A model generated the notes under the pieces. It had not been told where the DNA came from. It worked only from the letters and a program-made list of their open reading frames with translations, and did no database searches. Positions 5,987-13,861 of a DNA stretch of 13,861 nt are shown piece after piece; position 1 is the first letter of the stretch; each line of letters starts with the position of its first letter. The stretch is from an uncultured Bdellovibrio sp. Its GTDB lineage: Bacteria; Bdellovibrionota; Bdellovibrionia; Bdellovibrionales; Bdellovibrionaceae. Both the position numbers and the translations under genes were made by a program. The DNA is taken from assembly GCA_946480995.1 (NCBI GenBank), contig CAMLMF010000024.1, positions 1-13,861 of the forward strand. Direction: 5' to 3'.

Positions 5987-6676
5987 CTAGTGATCGTGTG
6001 CAATCGCGAATGCCACGTAGACCATTGAAAGCAATGTAAATACAAAAGCTTGAACAAAACAAACGAACAATCCCATTACATAGAATGGAATTGGAATACC
6101 GATAGGTACTAGATCCAAGAACACAGACAAGACTGTGTGGTCACCCATCATAACGTTTGCAAGACGAAGACCCAAAGAGAATGGACGAACAAAGTGTGAA
6201 ACTAGTTCGATCACAAACATCAGTGGAGCTAAGAAAAGAACCGGGCCCATGAAGTGCTTTAAATAAGCACCGATACCGTTTTCTTTGATACCTTGGAAGT
6301 TATAGAACAAGAACATCAAGCAACCGAAACCAAATGTCGTGTTGATGTTTTCAGTCGCAGGAGTCATTCCTGGAATCATACCGATCAAGTTGTTGAACAA
6401 GATAAAGAAGAATACAGAAGTAAAGAACGGAACATAGTGTTTGCCATGTTCGCCGATGACCATGTCAGCAAGACCGTCCATCATCTCTGTCAGCATCTCG
6501 AAGATACCACGAAGAGAAAACTTACTTGCAGGAAGAACCGCGACTTCGCCTTTACCTAAGGCAGCGCGTGCAGCTGTTCCGATTGCAAATACACTTACGG
6601 TGGCTACGCCCAAAGTTGCAACGTGTGCATACTCATGACCAACACCAGGAATTAATTGTGTCCAGTTAAACGACAT
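5987..6676 (-). CDS. atpB: ATP synthase F0 subunit a
   Basis: Subunit a is the stator membrane protein that forms the ion half-channels beside the c ring. The 229-residue sequence has several hydrophobic helices and the family block SLGLRLANVMMGDH with the essential Arg171 (Arg210 in E. coli). Before it lies HFVRPFS, and near the C-terminus FVQAFVFTLLSMVYVAFA, with Gln209 at the position of E. coli Gln252. FNNLIGMIPG and TPATENINTTFG are also conserved family segments. The length is normal for the short bacterial form. A ribosome binding site (AAGGAAAAG) precedes the ATG at 6676, and the first 11 bp overlap the end of atpI. It is followed 37 bp later by atpE. Confidence 0.96.
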   Translation of the reverse strand: MSFNWTQLIPGVGHEYAHVATLGVATVSVFAIGTAARAALGKGEVAVLPASKFSLRGIFEMLTEMMDGLADMVIGEHGKHYVPFFTSVFFFILFNNLIGMIPGMTPATENINTTFGFGCLMFLFYNFQGIKENGIGAYLKHFMGPVLFLAPLMFVIELVSHFVRPFSLGLRLANVMMGDHTVLSVFLDLVPIGIPIPFYVMGLFVCFVQAFVFTLLSMVYVAFAIAHDH

Positions 6677-7025
6677 TGTCTTTTCCTTCTCTATTTAAGG
6701 ATTCTTTCAGCGCATACACTATCGCCGAAAGAACAAAACTTGCCACGCCCATGGAAAACCACAAAGGGTTAAACCAAGCAAGCTTGACCAGCGTAAAGAT
6801 AATAATCCCTAAAATCGCGTACTTAATTACAATGATTCCAATGGCTAGGGCAATCAGTTTCTTCTTAAAGATCATCCCAAAGCCAATTCCAAGCATAAAA
6901 AAGCTGCCGAGAATCACTAAAGACCCGGTCACAAATGAAAGTGAATGTTGTGGTGCGTAAAAAAAGCCCAACAAAAGGCCCCCGAGGGCAGTTATCAGGC
7001 TTTGAGTTATGAGAACAATTTTCAT
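6666..7025 (-). CDS. atpI: ATP synthase accessory protein AtpI-like
   Basis: The 119-residue protein has four hydrophobic segments (about 3-25, 30-53, 57-80 and 88-108) separated by short basic loops such as FKKK, as in the AtpI/UncI (ATP synthase I) family. That family is encoded just ahead of atpB in many bacteria and has been implicated in c-ring assembly and, together with AtpZ, in magnesium transport. Sequence conservation in the family is low, so the call relies mainly on topology, size and position directly before atpB. Its ATG overlaps the atpZ stop (ATGA), and its own end overlaps the atpB start by 11 bp, suggesting translational coupling. Confidence 0.75.
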   Translation of the reverse strand: MKIVLITQSLITALGGLLLGFFYAPQHSLSFVTGSLVILGSFFMLGIGFGMIFKKKLIALAIGIIVIKYAILGIIIFTLVKLAWFNPLWFSMGVASFVLSAIVYALKESLNREGKDNVV

Positions 7026-7261
7026 TTTTGTGGCGGACGCTTCAAGGCGTCGGCTTCTTCCTTTTCCTCAGATTTTTGCATACGTTGCAGAAGCCAAATC
7101 ACTCGCCACAACCATCCGATCAAGCACAAAAAGGTCAGTCCAACAAAGATAAGGCCTTTTGATTCGTACTTTTGATCTAGATACTGACCCAGGTAAAAAC
7201 ATCCCAGGATTAAACCGACAAGTTCAAAGCCTATAGATGCAAAAATTATATACTTTTTCAT
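7022..7261 (-). CDS. atpZ: AtpZ/AtpI-type small membrane protein of the ATP synthase operon
   Basis: The 79-residue protein has two transmembrane helices. The first (IIFASIGFELVGLILGCFYLG) carries a polar Glu and ends in GQYLDQKY; the second is GLIFVGLTFLCLIGWLWRVIW. A short charged cytoplasmic tail follows. A helix hairpin with GxxLDxxF/Y between the helices is typical of the small 'ATPase gene 1' family encoded at the head of atp operons, for which a role in divalent-cation uptake or ATP synthase assembly has been proposed. Its ATG shares one base with the stop of the preceding lipoprotein gene (TAATG), and its stop overlaps the atpI start (ATGA), so translation is tightly linked to both neighbours. 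Confidence 0.72.
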   Translation of the reverse strand: MKKYIIFASIGFELVGLILGCFYLGQYLDQKYESKGLIFVGLTFLCLIGWLWRVIWLLQRMQKSEEKEEADALKRPPQK

Positions 7262-8058
7262 TACTTCCTAAAGCCTTTCGCGCCAGGAGCATTCTTCATT
7301 CTCTCTTGCAGACGCTTTATACGAAGCTCGATGTATTCTGGAGGATTGTATTTCGTGCGATGCTCTTCAAGAATCGCAATCGCATTTTTAAAATCTAAAT
7401 TTTCTTCGTAGCAGACGGCCAAAATCAAAGCGACGTTTTCTTGTATCGCTTTTTCTGGATAACTTTGAATCAGCTGCTTAAAGATATCAGCCGCTTTAAC
7501 AAAGTCTTTGCGGGCTACTAAGATATTTCCTTTAAGCATCAGGGCACTAAAGCGAGTTGCATCATCGCCTTTAAGTTTTAGCAACGAATCGATTTCTGAC
7601 TCTGCTTGGAAAAAGTTATTTTGATAATACTGTGCGCGCGCAATATTCATTTTATATTGCGCCTCTTCAAGATCCGTATGCGGCATTTGTTGAAGTTTAC
7701 TGTATTCGATGATCGCACGTTGGTAGTTCTGAAGATTATTAAAATATATCGCCGCAATTTGCTTTTGCGATTCTAAGCGCTCTTTTTCGTCGGTTGAATT
7801 CAAAACGATAAAGTGATGATAGTCGATCGCTTTATTAAAATCTTTGATCTCAAAGAAAGAGATTCGCGCGGCCTCACGGGCCGCTTCTAAAGTTAAACTC
7901 TTTGTATTATTTCTTTTAATGACTCGATCTAAATAACTCAGACCGATGCGATAGTGCTCTTGTGAAATCTCTTTCTGGGCTCGCTTATAATCCGCCTCCT
8001 CTTGCGAAGAGCAGGCGGTGAGTGTCAGCGCTAAGGCGACCAGAAAGAGTCTGAACAT
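7261..8058 (-). CDS. TPR-repeat lipoprotein
   Basis: The 265-residue product begins with a lipoprotein signal peptide: a basic start (MFR), a hydrophobic core and the lipobox LTAC with Cys16, so it is likely anchored in a membrane facing the periplasm. The rest is helical and built of tetratricopeptide-like repeats (for example FNKAIDYHHFIVLN, YQRAIIEYSKLQQ, FFQAESEIDSLLKL, FVKAADIFKQLIQSYPE and FKNAIAILEEHRTKY), resembling BamD- or YbgF-type adaptor proteins; its partner is unknown. The ATG at 8058 lies one base after the gyrA stop, and no Shine-Dalgarno sequence is visible. An ATG at 8076, inside gyrA, would give a slightly longer signal peptide and is a possible alternative. A still longer frame upstream is only gyrA read out of frame. 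The stop shares one base with the atpZ start. Confidence 0.82.
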   Translation of the reverse strand: MFRLFLVALALTLTACSSQEEADYKRAQKEISQEHYRIGLSYLDRVIKRNNTKSLTLEAAREAARISFFEIKDFNKAIDYHHFIVLNSTDEKERLESQKQIAAIYFNNLQNYQRAIIEYSKLQQMPHTDLEEAQYKMNIARAQYYQNNFFQAESEIDSLLKLKGDDATRFSALMLKGNILVARKDFVKAADIFKQLIQSYPEKAIQENVALILAVCYEENLDFKNAIAILEEHRTKYNPPEYIELRIKRLQERMKNAPGAKGFRK

Positions 8059-8059
8059 T

Positions 8060-10549
8060 CTAGTGAGTAACAGCATCCGGTGGGGTCGTTGGAGCCGGAG
8101 CTTCTTCAACTGTTTGATCTTCTTCGACAACCGCAACACCTGTAACGGTTTCATCTTTTTCATCGATGTTAATCAAACGCACACCTTGAGTATTACGACC
8201 AAGAACAGAAATGTCCGTCACTTTCATGCGGATAACCTGTCCCTTATCAGTGGAAAGAATAAGTTCCATTTTTTCAGAAACTTTTTTCGTCCCAATAACA
8301 AGACCAACTTTATCCGTCGTTTTCTGAGTGATGATACCTACACCACCGCGAGATTGAATGCGATATTCTTCTGTTTCAGAGCGTTTTCCGTAACCTTTTG
8401 AAGTCACCATCAAGATAGTGTCTTTCGTGTTCTTCTCAAGGACTTCCATCGCCACAACAACGTCGTCTTTAGCCAAAGTGATCGCTTTCACGCCACGAGC
8501 TGTACGACCCATACCACGCACGTCTTCTTCGTTGAAACGAATCGACATACCTTCTTTTGTTGCGATGAAGATATCACTTTCACCGTCGGAAATCTTAACG
8601 TCGATAACGCCGTCTTCAAGATCTGTAGTTAAAGCAATGATACCCGCAGTTCTTGGGTTCGCGAAAGAATCCAAAGACGTTTTCTTGATGATGCCTTTTT
8701 CCGTTAACATCACCGCGTATTTGTTTTCGCTAAACTCATTCACTGGAAGGATCGAGCGAACACTTTCGCCATTCGCCATCTGTACAACGTTCGCCAAAGA
8801 TTTTCCTTTGGACGTTCTTGTTCCTAGTGGAAGTTTATGAACTTTCACCCAGTATACTTTACCTTTGTCGGTAAAGACCAGAAGCATGGTTTTGGTCGTC
8901 GCAGAGAAAAGATCTGTGACATAGTCTTCCTCTTTGGTCTCCATACCCTTCGTGCCTTTGCCGCCACGTTTTTGCACGCGGTATTCTTCAACCGGGATAC
9001 GTTTGATTAAGCCTGTGTTTGTCACAGTCACAACCATTTGTTCGTCCGCGATTAAATCTTCGTCCTCGATATCATCAAGGCTGCCAGTGATTTGTGTGCG
9101 ACGTGGATCCGCGAAACGTTTTTTAATGTCTAAAAGTTCGCCCACGATAATTTTATAAATTTCATTTACGTCAGCCAAAACAAAACGTAGCCAGTCGATT
9201 TGTTTTTGCAGTTCTGCAAGTTCCGCGATGATTTTATCACGCTCTAAACCTGTCAAACGTTGTAAACGCATTTCCAAGATCGCCACTGCTTGGCGTTCAG
9301 AGAATTCGAATTTCGCCATCAAGGCTTCGCGAGCCGTGTTGGCTTCTTTCGAAGCACGAATAGTTTTAATAACTTCTTCGATGTGATCTAAGGCTTTTTT
9401 CAAGCCTTCAAGGATATGCGCACGCTCTAGGGCTTTTTTAAGTTCAAAGATACAACGTTTTGTAACGACGTCACGGCGGTGATCAACGAAAGCTTCAAGC
9501 ATGCCTTTCAAGTCGAAAGTCACTGGTTGGTTTTTCGCATCCAACGCCAACATGATAATACCGAAGCTCGTTTGTAGCTGCGTGAACTTGTAAAGTCTGT
9601 TCAAGATTACGCTGGCATTTTCACCACGCTTAAGAACAACCACGATACGCATACCTTCACGTGAAGACTCATCGCGGATATCAGAGATACCTTCGATTTG
9701 TTTATCACGAACAAGGTCCGCCATGCTTTCGATAAGTTTGGCTTTATTAACTTGGTATGGGATTTCTGTGATGATGATTTCTTCGCGGTCTTTGACCTGA
9801 ACGATTTCAGCAACACCTTTAAGCGAGATAATTCCGCGACCTTTTTTGTAAGCCTGAAGAATACCTTCACGACCTGCAATTGTTCCCGCAGAAGGGAAGT
9901 CCGGACCTTTAATAAATTGTAAAAGATCATCCAACTGACACTGAGGGTTGTTGATCAAGTGGATGCAACCATCAATCACTTCGCCCAAGTTGTGCGGAGG
10001 GATATTCGTCGCCATACCAACGGCGATACCAGTTGAACCATTGACTAAAAGATTCGGGAATTTCGCTGGTAATACCAACGGAATTTCCATCGAATCATCA
10101 TAGTTCGGTCCAAATGGAATAGTTTCTTTTTCGATATCAGCAAGCAATTCTTCTGCAAGCTGAGTCATACGGATTTCCGTGTAACGCATGGCTGCCGCAC
10201 TATCACCATCGATCGAACCGAAGTTTCCTTGGCCATCTTCAAGCGGGTAGCGCAAAGAGAAATCTTGCGCCATACGGACCATCGTTTCGTAAACGGCAGA
10301 GTCACCATGTGGATGGTATTTACCGATGACGTCGCCGACAACACGGGCTGATTTTAAATACGGACGATTCGAGCGATTGTTCATTTCACTTTGTGCAAAA
10401 AGCACGCGGCGATGAACTGGTTTTAAGCCGTCACGAACATCGGGAAGGGCACGACCCACGATAACCGACATGGAGTATTGCAAGTATGCGCCACGCATTT
10501 CCTTGCTAATATCGACGAGTGTTACGCCTTTTTCTGTACTATTTTCCAT
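8060..10549 (-). CDS. gyrA: DNA gyrase subunit A
   Basis: GyrA is the DNA-cleaving subunit of gyrase, which introduces negative supercoils. The 829-residue protein has the breakage-reunion domain with [16 protein letters not shown] (33-48), the quinolone-determining region [13 protein letters not shown], and the catalytic Tyr123 in [11 protein letters not shown]. The GyrA box QKRGGKG (526-532) distinguishes it from topoisomerase IV ParC. A C-terminal DNA-wrapping beta-pinwheel follows, ending in an acidic, proline-rich tail. At the positions of E. coli Ser83 and Asp87 it has Ser84 and Glu88, a wild-type-like pair with the conservative Asp-to-Glu form. The protein is slightly shorter than E. 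coli GyrA (875). AGGTGA just upstream supports the ATG at 10549. It follows gyrB by 18 bp and is followed after one base by a lipoprotein gene. Confidence 0.98.
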   Translation of the reverse strand: MENSTEKGVTLVDISKEMRGAYLQYSMSVIVGRALPDVRDGLKPVHRRVLFAQSEMNNRSNRPYLKSARVVGDVIGKYHPHGDSAVYETMVRMAQDFSLRYPLEDGQGNFGSIDGDSAAAMRYTEIRMTQLAEELLADIEKETIPFGPNYDDSMEIPLVLPAKFPNLLVNGSTGIAVGMATNIPPHNLGEVIDGCIHLINNPQCQLDDLLQFIKGPDFPSAGTIAGREGILQAYKKGRGIISLKGVAEIVQVKDREEIIITEIPYQVNKAKLIESMADLVRDKQIEGISDIRDESSREGMRIVVVLKRGENASVILNRLYKFTQLQTSFGIIMLALDAKNQPVTFDLKGMLEAFVDHRRDVVTKRCIFELKKALERAHILEGLKKALDHIEEVIKTIRASKEANTAREALMAKFEFSERQAVAILEMRLQRLTGLERDKIIAELAELQKQIDWLRFVLADVNEIYKIIVGELLDIKKRFADPRRTQITGSLDDIEDEDLIADEQMVVTVTNTGLIKRIPVEEYRVQKRGGKGTKGMETKEEDYVTDLFSATTKTMLLVFTDKGKVYWVKVHKLPLGTRTSKGKSLANVVQMANGESVRSILPVNEFSENKYAVMLTEKGIIKKTSLDSFANPRTAGIIALTTDLEDGVIDVKISDGESDIFIATKEGMSIRFNEEDVRGMGRTARGVKAITLAKDDVVVAMEVLEKNTKDTILMVTSKGYGKRSETEEYRIQSRGGVGIITQKTTDKVGLVIGTKKVSEKMELILSTDKGQVIRMKVTDISVLGRNTQGVRLINIDEKDETVTGVAVVEEDQTVEEAPAPTTPPDAVTH

Positions 10550-10567
10550 ACTTCACCTAACTAAAAA

Positions 10568-13067
<2,500 letters not shown>

Positions 13068-13068
13068 G

Positions 13069-13861
13069 CTAACCCAGGATTTGACCATCCTTGATTTGCA
13101 AAACGGAAAGCTGATCGAGGCTGAATGATTGTGGTAATGTGAAATCTGTTGTCGTTACAAAAATTTGCGTATTGATCTCATGTAAGAACGTAATCAACGC
13201 GTCTCTTTTGTTTTTATCGAGCTCAGATAAAACATCATCTAACATCAGCACAGGATAGGTCCCGTGAGCCTTCCTATGATACATTATTTGCGCCATTTTG
13301 AAAGACAATATGATGGCTCTTTGCTGCCCTTGGCTACAATAAAATCTTGAGTCTTTTTGCCCATATAGGAAGCGAATATCGTGCTTGTGAGGACCAACCA
13401 AAGAGCTTCCACTAGAGAGCTCCGCATCATGCAGTTCATGCAGACGTTTTTGCAGTGTGAAAAACACTTCTTCGCGGGAAAAATTCATCGCGTCGTGATC
13501 GGAAATCAGATATTCCACCGAGATATCCACAGCCGAATTTCCAGAAATGTATTGCATAGCATTATTAAACTCACGCGACAAACCCAGCAAAGAAGTGATG
13601 CGGGCGTGGGCAAAATCGGCCCCTAAACGCAAGAATTGGGGGTTTAGAGCCTCCAAAAGGTTCTCCGTGACACTTTTATCGTGCAGACCCTCCAAATAGT
13701 TTTTAAGGATCTTGTTACGCGTTTTCAGAGATTTCCTATAATCCGCGATCAAATCGGCATTTTTTCGATCAAATGTAATCAACAGCTCGTCGACCAATTC
13801 ACGGCGGTGATCAGCTCCTTCTTTGATGGAAGAAAGACTTTCCGGACTGAACACGACGCTC
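13069..13861 (-). CDS. recF: DNA replication/repair protein RecF, C-terminal part (5' end outside window)
   Basis: RecF is an SMC-like ATPase that helps load RecA at gaps together with RecO and RecR. About 263 C-terminal residues are visible; the N-terminus with the Walker A motif lies beyond the right edge. What is seen fits the family. It begins with VVFSPESLSSIKEGADHRRELVD (compare FAPEDL...K..P..RR in E. coli), then DYRKSLKTRNKILK. Near the end are the ABC-type signature SQGQQR, and Walker B with the D-loop, LMLDDVLSELD, followed by IFVTTTDF. The stop is at 13069-13071. The gene order recF-gyrB-gyrA is the widespread origin-proximal arrangement. Confidence 0.95.
   Translation of the reverse strand, partial: SVVFSPESLSSIKEGADHRRELVDELLITFDRKNADLIADYRKSLKTRNKILKNYLEGLHDKSVTENLLEALNPQFLRLGADFAHARITSLLGLSREFNNAMQYISGNSAVDISVEYLISDHDAMNFSREEVFFTLQKRLHELHDAELSSGSSLVGPHKHDIRFLYGQKDSRFYCSQGQQRAIILSFKMAQIMYHRKAHGTYPVLMLDDVLSELDKNKRDALITFLHEINTQIFVTTTDFTLPQSFSLDQLSVLQIKDGQILG

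Noticed and set aside
8059..8163. 35-residue N-terminal extension of the TPR lipoprotein
   Set aside because: This segment is the end of gyrA in another frame and would precede an otherwise complete lipoprotein signal peptide; the start at 8058 (or 8076) fits better.
9607..9930. Leftward 107-codon frame inside gyrA
   Set aside because: It lies wholly within the conserved gyrA coding region in another frame, with no motifs or ribosome binding site.

Overview
This window looks like the chromosome of a Bdellovibrio-type bacterium (Bdellovibrionota), close to the replication origin. That is an inference. It rests on the leftward order recF, gyrB, gyrA (dnaA and dnaN would be expected just beyond the right edge), on a subunit-c gene with a signal peptide, on F0 ATP-synthase genes placed directly behind gyrA, and on the moderate-GC, proteobacterial character of the proteins. 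No rRNA, tRNA, CRISPR array or transposase gene was seen.

Left part, rightward (1-3771). A truncated parvulin-type prolyl isomerase, a SurA-like chaperone and PdxA follow one another with 8-bp start/stop overlaps. After 45 bp comes a phosphomannomutase/phosphoglucomutase, then a hairpin. The first two genes serve protein folding in the envelope, the third makes pyridoxal phosphate, and the fourth supplies sugar phosphates for polysaccharide or LPS. The surA-pdxA pairing is also found in E. coli.

Middle (3772-5643). A small secreted protein of unknown function (rightward) converges tail to tail with a MerR-type regulator (leftward). The regulator is unusual: its C-terminal 190 or so residues resemble the central domain of Mur ligases/cyanophycin synthetase with a damaged P-loop. 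A MerR-style palindrome lies in the regulator's own promoter, and its central 9-mer recurs in the likely promoter of the small secreted protein. The 345-bp gap between the regulator and atpE holds this operator, an intrinsic terminator for the leftward operon, and a compact, foldable, GC-rich element flanked by 6-bp direct repeats.

Right part, leftward (5644-13861). recF (truncated), gyrB, gyrA, a TPR lipoprotein, atpZ, atpI, atpB and atpE run in one direction with gaps of at most about 80 bp and several overlaps. This is probably one long transcription unit, or nested units, joining replication/supercoiling genes to the membrane sector of ATP synthase. The b subunit and all F1 genes are absent, so the ATP synthase genes are split between loci. 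Gene identities here are secure. The most novel-looking item is the MerR/Mur-ligase-like protein and its possible two-gene circuit.
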